Assembly (NCBI GenBank): GCA_003155465.1
Contig: PMCR01000563.1
Coordinates: 1-23,620, forward strand
DNA: 23,620 nucleotides
Origin: Myxococcales bacterium
GTDB taxonomy: Bacteria; Myxococcota; Polyangia; Fen-1088
Direction of reading: 5' to 3'
Below the pieces are notes generated by a model. It did not search any database. It was not told the origin of the DNA and saw only the letters and a program-made list of their open reading frames with translations. This document shows, one piece after another, positions 1 to 8,117 of the stretch; positions within the stretch are counted from its first letter, which is position 1; the number at the start of each line of letters is the position of its first letter. The translations under genes and the position numbers were made by a program.

Positions 1-642
1 CGCTGCGGTGACAGCATCGTGCAGACCCAGTTCGACGAGGAATGCGACGACGGTTCCGACAACCTAACCACCACAGACCCCGAGGCCGGCTACAACGGCT
101 GCCTGGCAAACTGCAAGCGCGGCAACTACTGTGGCGACGGCATCCAGAATGGCACGGAGGCCTGTGACGACGGCGTCAACGACGGCACCTACGGCACGTG
201 CGGTCTCGAGTGCACGCCCGCCCCCACCTGTGGCGACGGCGAGGTCCAGGCGGACTATGGGGAAGAATGCGAACCCACCATGTCCAACGATCCTGAATGC
301 ACGGACAAGTGCCGCAAGCCCGGTGGATGCGGCGACGGCCTAATCCAGCCGCCCGAGCAATGCGATGACGGAGCGGCCAGCAACAACGGCGAGTACGGTG
401 GCTGCGCCCCGAGTTGCATCTACGCCCCTCACTGCGGCGACGGCATCCCGAATGGACCCGAGGAATGCGACGACGGGATCCTGGACAACTCGTACGGCGG
501 CTGCACCAAGCAATGCAAGCTGGGTCCCCACTGCGGCGACGGCATCATCCAGCCGCCCGAGCAATGCGACGACGGTGACCAGAATGTAAAGAACGGCAGC
601 TGCTCGGCCTCATGCAAGGGGATCGAATACATTTCCTACTGA
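1..642 (+). CDS. Cys-rich repeat (DUF4215-type) secreted protein, C-terminal part
   Basis: The reading frame is open from base 1, so the true start lies to the left; the stop is TGA at 640-642. The visible 213 residues are a chain of about six cysteine-rich units with the pattern CGDG(I/V)xxxxExCDDG...GxCxxxC, ending in SCSASCKG. This is the pattern of the myxococcus cysteine-rich repeat family (DUF4215), found in large secreted or cell-surface proteins of Myxococcota; the cysteines presumably form disulfides outside the cytoplasm. No catalytic domain is visible in this part. Two of the units are almost identical at DNA level. The stop overlaps the stop of the convergent membrane-protein gene by a few bases, leaving no room for a separate terminator. 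The family call is firm; the role (adhesion, surface layer, other) is unknown. Confidence 0.85.
   Translation, partial: RCGDSIVQTQFDEECDDGSDNLTTTDPEAGYNGCLANCKRGNYCGDGIQNGTEACDDGVNDGTYGTCGLECTPAPTCGDGEVQADYGEECEPTMSNDPECTDKCRKPGGCGDGLIQPPEQCDDGAASNNGEYGGCAPSCIYAPHCGDGIPNGPEECDDGILDNSYGGCTKQCKLGPHCGDGIIQPPEQCDDGDQNVKNGSCSASCKGIEYISY
331..575 (+). repeat. Near-identical 41-bp direct repeats inside the Cys-rich gene
   Basis: Bases 331-371 and 535-575 differ at only three of 41 positions by eye and each encode a CGDGxIQPPEQCDDG unit. This suggests recent duplication or gene conversion among the repeat units, which is common in this type of surface protein. Confidence 0.8.
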
Positions 643-2243
643 TTCGATCTCTCGCGGCGGATGAAGAGAACGCCGGCGCCGGTTCCTGCGCCCAGAAAAA
701 GCAGAAGAACGATCCACCCCTCGATTCGGTACTTGTCCATCTCGTAGAGCCAGTGGTCAACCCGTGCGCGGTCGTACGTGGCCTTGGCGTCGACGATGAG
801 CCGGGTGTGGCGACGCCAGGGCGCGTCCTCGGAAGCACGCTTCCAATCGTGGTCGAAGGGCACATGCCGCATGAGCCAGAGATGACCGAGGATGGGCTGG
901 AACGGGCCCAACCAGACCGTTGGATAGGTGTCCTCGAAACAGCCTTCGCAGAAACCACCCTTGTCCGCAGTCAGGGACGCGGTGCGGTTGGGGAGACCTA
1001 GCCACTTGCTGCGCACGTCGAGGCTGATGCGAATGAAGTGATCCCAGTAGAAGGCGTTGCCCAGAAGCTGCACGCAAGAGCCGACGACCAGCACCGCGGC
1101 CGCCAAGGAGCGCCCGGGCCGGCGCGCGGTGGAGAGAAAACTGATGGCAGGAAGCAACAGCACGGGAACGGCGAAGACCGCGTAGCGCGGTCCCCAGGCC
1201 CAGTCACCCGGCCAGGAGGGAAAGCGCGAGTAGAAGAGAACGACCGGCCCGATGGTGGCGAGCATGGCCAGCACGGTCCAGCGATGGCTACGCCAGAAAG
1301 CAGGCAAGCCGAGCACGGCGAGCACCAGCGGTGGCGTGTATAGAAAGATGCTCTTGCCCGGCGAAAACAGAAAGCCCCACACGCTGACCAGCACGTTCTC
1401 CACCATCACATCGGCCACCTTGGGGTAACCCGTGTTCGTAACCGAGCCGAAGCGAAGATAGTTGTAGAGCAAGGCCATGATCAGCCCCGGCAAGAACCCC
1501 AAGGCGGCGCTGACCAGAGTCTTGGCCAATGGCCGTAGGGTTTTCCGCTGCGCCAGCACGACAAGCAGCAACGCGCCAGGAAGTGACAGAGCGTAGACGT
1601 ACTTCGTGTTGAGCAGCAGGCCGGCCCACAGGCCCGTGGCCATGGCCGTTCGCCGGGAAGGTCGTTCAAGCAGCGACGAAAGCTCAAGGAAGAAACCAGT
1701 GAAGCCGGCGATCTGAGTGATCTCGCTGAAGGGAGAGCGGGCGTAGACCCAGACCATGCTTCCCGCCGCGAGCAGAATCGCCGCAAAACCGGCCAGGGGC
1801 GGGGAGGCGCCGTGGCGCCGGCAGAGGCGGAAGAACAGCCATGCCACCAGCCCGCCCAGCAAGGTGCCAGCCAGATGGCAGGCGAAGACCGTCGACAAGT
1901 GAGACAACTCCCGGCCCAGGCGCAGGTGTGAAAGAGCGCCGCGAAAGGCCGCGCCCGGCAGGTGCAGCAGAGACGGGATCCAGGGCTGGGCCGCGTAGAA
2001 CTTGCCCCCTCGCCCCGGCGGCGCATCCGAGGGCCAGCGGGTGGGCACCGAGACTCCCTGCAAGTTCACCATGGACTCGGCCACGTCGTAGATCGGCCGC
2101 GCGTCGCCCCAAGGCACCTCGCGACTCATGGACGCGAAGTAGAGACAGGTCACTGCTATGAACAGGTACACGCCCGGGCGCCATCCGGAAACCGCGCGGA
2201 GCACGCGGCGAGAGAGACCGTGCAGATTCACCGGGCCGTTCAC
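636..2243 (-). CDS. Polytopic membrane protein, glycosyltransferase-39/ArnT-like
   Basis: This is a 535-residue integral membrane protein with about ten to twelve hydrophobic helices: one near residues 24-40, then many between about 120 and 420, and a last one near 505-525. The first helix is followed by a hydrophilic loop rich in acidic residues (WGDARPIYDVAESM), the place where family 39/83-type polyprenyl-linked sugar transferases carry their catalytic acids. The N-terminus is short and basic, as expected for a cytoplasmic start. The architecture fits a lipid-linked sugar transferase acting on the periplasmic face, but no decisive motif was seen and the substrate cannot be given. The gene stands alone, convergent with the Cys-rich gene and divergent from the 2244-2538 intergenic stretch. 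A hypothetical membrane protein of another family remains possible. Confidence 0.7.
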   Translation of the reverse strand: MNGPVNLHGLSRRVLRAVSGWRPGVYLFIAVTCLYFASMSREVPWGDARPIYDVAESMVNLQGVSVPTRWPSDAPPGRGGKFYAAQPWIPSLLHLPGAAFRGALSHLRLGRELSHLSTVFACHLAGTLLGGLVAWLFFRLCRRHGASPPLAGFAAILLAAGSMVWVYARSPFSEITQIAGFTGFFLELSSLLERPSRRTAMATGLWAGLLLNTKYVYALSLPGALLLVVLAQRKTLRPLAKTLVSAALGFLPGLIMALLYNYLRFGSVTNTGYPKVADVMVENVLVSVWGFLFSPGKSIFLYTPPLVLAVLGLPAFWRSHRWTVLAMLATIGPVVLFYSRFPSWPGDWAWGPRYAVFAVPVLLLPAISFLSTARRPGRSLAAAVLVVGSCVQLLGNAFYWDHFIRISLDVRSKWLGLPNRTASLTADKGGFCEGCFEDTYPTVWLGPFQPILGHLWLMRHVPFDHDWKRASEDAPWRRHTRLIVDAKATYDRARVDHWLYEMDKYRIEGWIVLLLFLGAGTGAGVLFIRRERSNQ

Positions 2244-2538
2244 CCCCGCAAGAATGCCCTCTCACCCTCGTCGGGTCCAGTGTCACCGCTGGCCTTGGAC
2301 TCGGAACAGCGGGGAGCGGTGCAAGTGGCGGTGGCCGTGGCTGCACCGGCACCTCCTATAGGGGCGATCTGCGGTCGCCCGTGTGGGCCCGGCGGTGGGC
2401 CCCGGCACGAAACGACCAGGCCTGCGCGAAACCATCGGGGCCGGGGGCATTCGCCATTTCGCCAACCCTCTTGACACGATCTCCCTTTTGCATGACTGCT
2501 GCCGCGAAGTTCATCCCTATTGGAGGACGGAGATCATC
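2244..2538. other. Intergenic region upstream of the membrane-protein gene
   Basis: No convincing gene is seen here; ORFs on both strands have shadow-like composition. A GC-rich perfect hairpin is visible at 2362-2380 (stem GGGCGA / TCGCCC, 7-nt loop), followed by two GGGCCC palindromes at about 2385-2402. No T-run follows, so it is not a clear Rho-independent terminator. The stretch presumably holds the promoter of the leftward membrane-protein gene. A TTGACA hexamer at 2471-2476 points rightward. Confidence 0.5.
2471..2499 (+). promoter_or_regulatory. Possible promoter for the small ORF at 2539
   Basis: There is an exact TTGACA at 2471-2476. Seventeen bases downstream the sequence is only GACTGC, a poor -10. 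It is listed because it sits about 60 bp before an ORF with a strong Shine-Dalgarno sequence. Confidence 0.25.
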
Positions 2539-2670
2539 ATGGCTACAAAGGTTCCAGAGGGTGTTTCGATTCGAGTCCGCAGCTACTCTTTGGGGCCACC
2601 GACAGGCCACAACCGCTGCGTTTCGTCCCTGTGCCATCTGAAATTGCCAACTTCGCTCCACGGCCGATGA
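2539..2670 (+). CDS. Possible 43-residue small protein
   Basis: The ORF begins with ATG at 2539, preceded by a purine-rich GGAGGACGGAGAT stretch that is one of the better ribosome binding sites in this part of the window. It encodes 43 residues starting MATKVPEGVSIRVRSY and ending TSLHGR, with two cysteines (CVSSLC). It has no hydrophobic segment and is not recognised. It stops eight bases before the convergent stop of the fibro-slime lipoprotein gene. A TTGACA lies upstream. It could be a real small gene, a leader peptide or chance. The evidence is the start context only. Confidence 0.35.
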   Translation: MATKVPEGVSIRVRSYSLGPPTGHNRCVSSLCHLKLPTSLHGR

Positions 2671-2678
2671 GATGCGTG

Positions 2679-3746
2679 CTAATCGCACACCCCGATCTCC
2701 GAGAGCGTGGTCTCAATAACGAAGTCGGACGCGATCACGTGGCGTTCGGCGAAGAAGATGTGCATCGGGTAGATCTCGCCCTTGGCAAGGCCGAACGTGG
2801 TGGCTTGGGCGTCGAGATCCACGGTCTGGCTCTCGGCCGAGTGGATGCCGCCCAGATCGATCGCCAGCCTGCGGTTGATGAACACCCACACGTCGTCATC
2901 GCCGGAGAAGGTGAAGGTTTCGCCGCCCTGGTAGCGGAAGCTGGCCGCCACCTCCACGGTGAAATGATAGTTGTGCAAGTCCCCTTCGTTGCCGAAAAGC
3001 TGGTTGTCGATGGGGAAGAAAGACGTGTTTTCGTAAGCGTAGACGCCCTTCTTGGTTGCAGACGGCGACAGAGGAAGGCTGATGGTGGTCGAGAGGTTCA
3101 CCCCGGGCACGTCCCTGTACCATTGGTTGAAGCTGTCCGGACCGCTGACCGTGAGGGTGGGTCCGGTGTGGGCGTAGACCGGCTTGCCGTCAGGCCCCAG
3201 CTCCACAGCCACGATGCCTGGGTCGTCCACCCATTTCGCCGGGTCCACCGGTTCCATGTCCGGGAAGCCGTTCTGGAAGTCGCGCACCGTCGCGACCAGC
3301 TTGGGTTGCTTGGGCAGCGGGGCATCGCACGCGCTCCACACGTTGTTGGTGCAGGCCCGGCTGCCACTGCCGCACACGCTGGGGCACGCCTCCACGACCG
3401 GCGCAACCTCACAAGTCCCCTTCTTCTCGTTCTCGCAGTGTTGGGTACCCTGGCCGCAGTCGTTGGTGCAAGGAAGCGAAGTAGCCGGGATGACGCATGG
3501 ATTCCACTGCCCGCCCGTGCACTCCTCGGTCCCCTGCCCGCACACGCCCTGGCACGTGCGTACGGTCAGGGGCACGTCGCAACCCTGCCAGGCGCCGCTG
3601 CGGCAGGTCTGCATCCCTTCGCCGCATGTCGTCGAACACGGGCGGGTCTCGCCAGCCGTGCCGCAGAAGTCGACCCGCAAGCCCCGGGAATGGCAGGCAG
3701 CCAGGCCGATGGCGGCAGTAACCAGAAGAAGATGGGAGGTCCTCAT
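2679..3746 (-). CDS. Fibro-slime-domain lipoprotein with Cys-rich N-terminal repeats
   Basis: The start chosen at 3746 gives 355 residues beginning with a lipoprotein signal peptide (MRTSHLLLVTAAIGLAAC) whose lipobox is LAAC, so the protein should be lipid-anchored after Cys18. The frame is open much further upstream, but that part is leucine/arginine-rich shadow sequence of the opposite-strand repeat gene. Residues about 30-135 hold four or five units of the form C...CGxGxxxCxxGxWxxC. Residues about 150-350 match the fibro-slime (PA14-like) domain: a YRDVPGVN segment, FPIDNQLFG, then FTFSGDDDVWVFINRRLAIDLGG, and a closing Phe/Tyr-rich strand region near FFAERH. Such domains occur in fruiting-body or slime surface proteins and are usually assigned binding roles. 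The downstream stop is convergent with the small ORF. Confidence 0.85.
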   Translation of the reverse strand: MRTSHLLLVTAAIGLAACHSRGLRVDFCGTAGETRPCSTTCGEGMQTCRSGAWQGCDVPLTVRTCQGVCGQGTEECTGGQWNPCVIPATSLPCTNDCGQGTQHCENEKKGTCEVAPVVEACPSVCGSGSRACTNNVWSACDAPLPKQPKLVATVRDFQNGFPDMEPVDPAKWVDDPGIVAVELGPDGKPVYAHTGPTLTVSGPDSFNQWYRDVPGVNLSTTISLPLSPSATKKGVYAYENTSFFPIDNQLFGNEGDLHNYHFTVEVAASFRYQGGETFTFSGDDDVWVFINRRLAIDLGGIHSAESQTVDLDAQATTFGLAKGEIYPMHIFFAERHVIASDFVIETTLSEIGVCD

Positions 3747-3881
3747 GACCGTTAGGGTACCTCGCCCGACCCAACAAGCCACCATGTCAAACTGCCACCC
3801 CGTTCTCCGGTGAACGTGTACACTACGCTTCGTCCGGACGAAGGCCGGGCCAACCAACCCAACGAGATGAGGAGAGAGATC

Positions 3882-4640
3882 ATGCGAACTGTGTGGCGAT
3901 TGCTGCCAATACTGGTGGTGATGGGGATCGCGCCCAATGCGATCGCGAGGGCGCACAAGACATCGGGGGCGCAGAAGACATCGGGGGCGCAGGAGACATC
4001 GGACAAGCCCCAGCTCAACGCTTGCGGCTGCTACCAGAACTCGGTGGGGGTTTGCTTCTGCGAAAAGAGAGGCAAGTGCGAGTGTCCGGGCGAGTGCGAG
4101 CCCAAGGGCTGCTCCGAGAAACGCCAAAAAGACCAGGACCGAGAGGTTCAAGCAGAAACCAAGCGTGTGCAAGAGGCCGAGAAGAAGAAGCGGGAAGAGG
4201 AAGCCGAAAAGAAGAAGCGGGAAGAGGAAGCCGAAAAGAAACGCCAGGCGGAAGCGGAAGCGGCGGCCGAGGAAAGCGCGGCAGCCGAGATCGTCGCAGA
4301 AGATCAAGCAACCCCGGAGGGCGCTGGGGCAAAAAACAAGAAGGCGAAGGACGGCAAGAAGGGCAAGACCGACAAGGCTGGCAAGGCTGACAAGACCGGC
4401 AAGGCCGACAAGACAGCGACCAGCGAGCAGGGCGACCTGTTCGAGAAGACCGAGAAGACCGAGAAGACCGAGAAGACCGAGAAGACCGAAAAGACCGAGA
4501 AGGCCGAGAAGACTGCGAAGCCCGAGCAGGGCGACCCGTTCGAGAAGACTGCGAAGGCCGAGAAGACCGCGAAGGGCGCGAAGGGCGATAAGGGCGACAA
4601 GACTGCGAAGCCTGACAAGGGCGACCCGTTCGCCCCGTAG
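3882..4640 (+). CDS. Secreted Lys/Glu-rich repeat protein with Cys-rich N-terminus
   Basis: ATG at 3882 is chosen because AGGAG at 3870-3874 sits seven bases upstream; the frame is open to 3810, but that extension lacks a ribosome site. The product has 252 residues: a signal peptide (MRTVWRLLPILVVMGIAPNAIARA), a short Cys cluster with eight cysteines (CGCYQN...CFCEK...CECPGECEPKGC, about residues 47-77), an alpha-helical charged stretch of repeated KKREEEAE, and a long low-complexity tail of KTEK/KADK/AKGDK units. The tail is encoded by tandem DNA repeats. It resembles myxobacterial envelope proteins of low complexity rather than any enzyme. It may form an operon with the membrane protein beginning 22 bases downstream. 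Repeat copy number probably varies between strains. No function is recognised. Confidence 0.75.
   Translation: MRTVWRLLPILVVMGIAPNAIARAHKTSGAQKTSGAQETSDKPQLNACGCYQNSVGVCFCEKRGKCECPGECEPKGCSEKRQKDQDREVQAETKRVQEAEKKKREEEAEKKKREEEAEKKRQAEAEAAAEESAAAEIVAEDQATPEGAGAKNKKAKDGKKGKTDKAGKADKTGKADKTATSEQGDLFEKTEKTEKTEKTEKTEKTEKAEKTAKPEQGDPFEKTAKAEKTAKGAKGDKGDKTAKPDKGDPFAP
4443..4514 (+). repeat. Eight tandem 9-bp units coding Glu-Lys-Thr
   Basis: Five exact copies of GAGAAGACC (4443-4487) are followed by three single-base variants to 4514. They encode (EKT)6-EKA-EKT. A 27-bp imperfect repeat of the KKREEEAE unit lies upstream at about 4183-4240, and an 18-bp repeat at about 3960-3999. Confidence 0.9.
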
Positions 4641-4662
4641 ACCCGGCAAGGCGAAGCAGCTC

Positions 4663-5175
4663 ATGGCCAGCGGCAGAACCGACCAAGCGCCAGACCGCTG
4701 GGAGATTGGCTTGGCTGTCGCCTCCACCCTGGTCGCGATACTCGGCGTCGTGCTTGTCGCCGCGCCGGGCCCGGCCTGGGCAGCCGAGGCAGCGGATCAG
4801 GCGGGCCCGCAGAATCAGCCTTCCCTCCTCCCCGCGCCGGTGACGACCGCAGCGCCCACGGTGAACGCAGTTTCGGATTCGCCGTCGCCATCGAGTTGGG
4901 CCCGAGTTCCAGGCTGGCAGAAGGTGCTGGGCGTGGGCGCGATCTTGACCGGCTTGGCGGCGGTGGGCGCCGGCGCTTACCTGTTTTGGCTGGATGGCCA
5001 GTCTGCGCGCCCGGAGAGCACATCTTCCAAGTACAACACCGCTTGGGCCGGCTGGCTGCTCATGGGTGGGGGCACAGCCGCAAGCCTGGGCGGGGTCGCG
5101 CTTCTGCTCGTGCCACCCACCGGCGGATCGCCCGGCCATCCGGTCGCGGGGCTGGCGCTGTCTGCCAAGTTCTGA
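4663..5175 (+). CDS. Small membrane protein with three hydrophobic helices
   Basis: The product has 170 residues. The start is set at ATG 4663 because it follows the upstream gene stop by 22 bases; the ribosome site is weak (AAGGCGAAG), and the frame itself is open much further left inside the previous gene in shadow. Residues about 14-40 form a hydrophobic segment ending in APAWA-like sequence and could be a signal peptide. A Pro/Ser/Ala linker follows. Then come two membrane helices (about 85-108 and 125-148) separated by a short polar loop. The last residues (GLALSAKF) resemble the C-terminal strand of outer-membrane-targeted myxobacterial proteins. Two-helix C-termini of this form are common in Myxococcota PEGA-type and kinase-associated proteins, but no PEGA domain is present. 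Function unknown. Confidence 0.6.
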   Translation: MASGRTDQAPDRWEIGLAVASTLVAILGVVLVAAPGPAWAAEAADQAGPQNQPSLLPAPVTTAAPTVNAVSDSPSPSSWARVPGWQKVLGVGAILTGLAAVGAGAYLFWLDGQSARPESTSSKYNTAWAGWLLMGGGTAASLGGVALLLVPPTGGSPGHPVAGLALSAKF

Positions 5176-5219
5176 AACGGCCACATCTAGAGCGCCGCCA
5201 GCGCCCAGTACGCAACCGG

Positions 5220-5425
5220 CTACAGTCGGTCTTCGACCATCTTCTCGAATGCTGCGGCGAAATCTGTGGGACTTCGATGAGTGAGTCGCACTTCACCCCC
5301 GCTGGCACGAAGATCAGAACGCCGTCGGGATTGGCGTGGTTGCCTTCGACCTCGTCTTCGCTGAACTCGAAGACTTTGACAGCAGCGGGTGGCGGTGGGG
5401 CTAGCTCGGGATCCGTCCTTCGCAT
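5220..5425 (-). pseudogene. Small conserved myxobacterial-type protein, apparent frameshift
   Basis: Reading left from ATG 5425 gives about 53 residues containing KVFEFSEDEVEG, then NPDGVLIFV and KCDSLIEVP. In that frame the sequence then turns into unrelated residues. In the neighbouring frame, immediately after about 5266-5272, the sequence reads TDFAAAFEKMVEDRL followed by a stop at 5220. From memory, small myxobacterial proteins of the type (E/D)GDxxxPDG...SSLIxIRxDFxxEMxKSxEDL have exactly these two halves in one frame, so one lost base is the simplest explanation. The result is either a pseudogene or a sequencing error. The family has no function known to me. If the protein is intact, it would have about 68 residues and be acidic and cytoplasmic. 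Confidence 0.5.
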
Positions 5426-5555
5426 TCTGGGCTGAGGGCGGGTCTGCGGCTTGGCCGGCGCAAACGCGCGCCGTCGCAGCGCAGGCGGCAGCGCAGCGCG
5501 CAGCGCCCAGCGCCGAGCCCCTTCGCCGCAACCCCGCGCGCCAAAGGCTTCGTCG

Positions 5556-6626
<1,071 letters not shown>

Positions 6627-6654
6627 GGGTCATCTCCTTTCTAGTTAGCTGGTT

Positions 6655-6690
6655 TTCACAGAGGGCACTGAGGACACAGAGGACGCAGAG
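6655..6690. repeat. Intergenic CACAGAGG/CACTGAGGACACAGAGG repeat
   Basis: The stretch consists of near-copies of a 9-10 base unit (CACAGAGGG, CACTGAGGA, CACAGAGGA, CGCAGAG). This kind of sequence is widespread as an intergenic repeat in deltaproteobacteria, planctomycetes and others, where it produces spurious LCVLCVLSALCEN-like peptides on the other strand. Here it lies between recA and comM, inside the probable recA promoter region. Confidence 0.6.
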
Positions 6691-6760
6691 TTGGGTGGGA
6701 AGGATCGGAAGCGGCGCACACCTTCCCTTAGGGTTGGGCTGGTGAAACAGCATTTTTCTT

Positions 6761-7603
6761 TCACGACGTCACCTCCCGATCGAGAAACCGATATTGAAGA
6801 GCCTCGGCGAGATGCGGCCCGCGCACATCTGGCGAGCCATCCAAGTCGGCGATCGTCCTCGCCAGTCGCCGGACACGTTCCATGGACCGCGCCGACAACG
6901 CCAATCGCTCCACCGCACGCTCCATCAGGCGATGGCCGTCGCTGTCCAGTGCGGCGAAGACCCTTGATTCCCGCGATCCTAGCCGTGCATTGCACCGTCC
7001 GCCTCGTTTCAGTTGGGTGGCGCGCGCGGTCTCCACTCGAGCGCGCACCGTCTCGCTTGCTTCGCCCGACTCGCTGCTGGCCAGTTCGCGATACGAGATC
7101 GCCGGCACCTCGACGTGCATATCTATGCGGTCGAGCAGAGGTCCGGACAGCTTGGCCCGGTAGCTGTTGATGGCCAATTGTGAGCAAGTGCAAGTGCGCA
7201 GTGGATTTCCATAGTGGCCGCAGGGACAAGGATTGAGAGCCGAGACCAGCATGAAGTCAGCCGGAAAGGTGACCGTACGACGGGCGCGCACTACCGAGAT
7301 CTCCCGCTCCTCCAATGGTTGGCGCAGGGCCTCCAGGGCGTGCCGGCCAAATTCCAGCAACTCGTCGAGAAAGAGGACCCCGTTGTGGGCCAGCGAGATC
7401 TCCCCCGGCCGCACCATTGGCCCGCCGCCCACCAAGCCGGCCACGCTGACCGTGTGGTGGGGCGCGCGAAAGGGCCGTTCGGTGATGAGTGATCGGCCGG
7501 CCAAGGATCCCGCCACTGAGTAGATCATCGTGGTTTCAAGCGACTCGTCGAACGACAGCGTCGGGAGTATCCCGGGCAAACGCCGCGCCAGCATGGTCTT
7601 GCC
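6761..7603 (-). pseudogene. comM: ComM/YifB Mg-chelatase-like AAA+ protein, 5' half missing
   Basis: About 280 residues of the C-terminal part of ComM are intact: after the Walker A remnant GKTMLARRLPGILP come RPFRAPHHTVS, GGGPMVRPGEISLAHNGVLFLDELLEF (Walker B), LNPCPCGHYG, LLDRIDMHVEVP and the closing AEALQYRFLDRE. ComM is a hexameric helicase that drives branch migration during natural transformation. Normally about 220 residues precede this part, including the Lon-type N-terminal domain and the full GPPGxGKT loop. Here homology ends at the GK of Walker A; upstream the frame runs on to 7804 through unrelated sequence (PMYPDKGKT), antisense to the next gene. Without the P-loop glycines and the N-terminal domain the product should be inactive. 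The missing half is not elsewhere in the window. Confidence 0.88.
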
Positions 7604-7628
7604 TTTATCGGGGTACATAGGCCCCCGA
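7604..7628. other. Left junction of the accessory island within comM, with inverted repeat
   Basis: comM homology stops at 7603. Just inside the accessory side is a perfect 6-bp inverted repeat, TCGGGG at 7608-7613 and CCCCGA at 7623-7628, with a 9-base centre. Such a layout could be an element end or a recombinase attachment core. No target-site duplication can be tested because the right end is outside the window. A chimeric assembly join is an alternative. Confidence 0.45.
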
Positions 7629-7718
7629 GTTGCCGCGTTAGCGACCGGGCCGAAACCCGTTGGAATCATTGGACTCCGGGCTTCGAGAGCCGAGACAGGA
7701 TCCCAGTGGACCCGTCGA

Positions 7719-8069
7719 ATGCAGGTCATGGCCCCGGTTTGCGCCTGCGGATGTGGCGAGCAAATCCAACTCAAGCCACAGCATCGGTGTCCGACCGAGG
7801 GCATTCCCCGCTACATCCAAGGACATCACCCGAACCCGCTCCGTCGCTTCTACGCGATAGTTCGTGCCCAGGGACTACTGCTCACGCGGGATGTCTGCCG
7901 CAAGCTCCGAATCTCCGAGAAGCAGTACCACCGCTTGGAGGCGGCCGGGGTCTTCCCGGAACCACAGCGGTGGGGGCGTTTGCCGCGGCCACGGATGCGG
8001 GTGTTCAAGCTGGGAGATGTGCCCGTTTTGCGAGCGGCACTGCGCAAGGGACTTTGTGGCCAGCGGTAG
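7719..8069 (+). CDS. Small CxCGCG zinc-binding protein with MerR/Xis-like HTH
   Basis: The product has 116 residues from ATG 7719; a second in-frame ATG at 7728 is equally possible because neither has a strong ribosome site. Residues about 5-38 carry CACGCGEQI...C..GIPRYIQGHHPNP, a pattern seen at the start of phage-type HNH and zinc-binding proteins (CxCGCG followed by GxPRxxxGH). Residues about 50-105 look like a winged helix of the MerR/excisionase type: LLTRDVCRKLRISEKQYHRL, then FPEPQRWGR and VFKLGDVPVLRAAL. It is therefore probably a DNA-binding protein. It is the first gene inside the island boundary and is followed 48 bases later by the radical SAM gene, suggesting a two-gene unit. 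An excisionase or regulator role is possible but unproven. Confidence 0.6.
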   Translation: MQVMAPVCACGCGEQIQLKPQHRCPTEGIPRYIQGHHPNPLRRFYAIVRAQGLLLTRDVCRKLRISEKQYHRLEAAGVFPEPQRWGRLPRPRMRVFKLGDVPVLRAALRKGLCGQR

Positions 8070-8117
8070 ATGGGTGGTAACGCTTCTTCCTACAGGTGCA
8101 TAGATCAGGTGAACGTT

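Noticed and set aside
2362..2402. GC-rich hairpins as a Rho-independent terminator
   Set aside because: No T-run follows on either strand and neither neighbouring gene ends here.
2520..3755. Plus-strand open frame of 411 codons opposite the fibro-slime gene
   Set aside because: It is the antisense shadow of a well-recognised lipoprotein gene; its translation has no family motif and an odd composition.
3937..4662. Arg/Pro-rich reading upstream of the small membrane protein
   Set aside because: It is a frameshifted shadow of the Lys/Glu repeat gene, with no start signal of its own.
3747..4727. N-terminal extension of the fibro-slime protein frame, rich in Leu-Gly-Leu repeats
   Set aside because: It is the reverse reading of the KTEK tandem repeats on the plus strand; the lipoprotein signal peptide fixes the real start at 3746.
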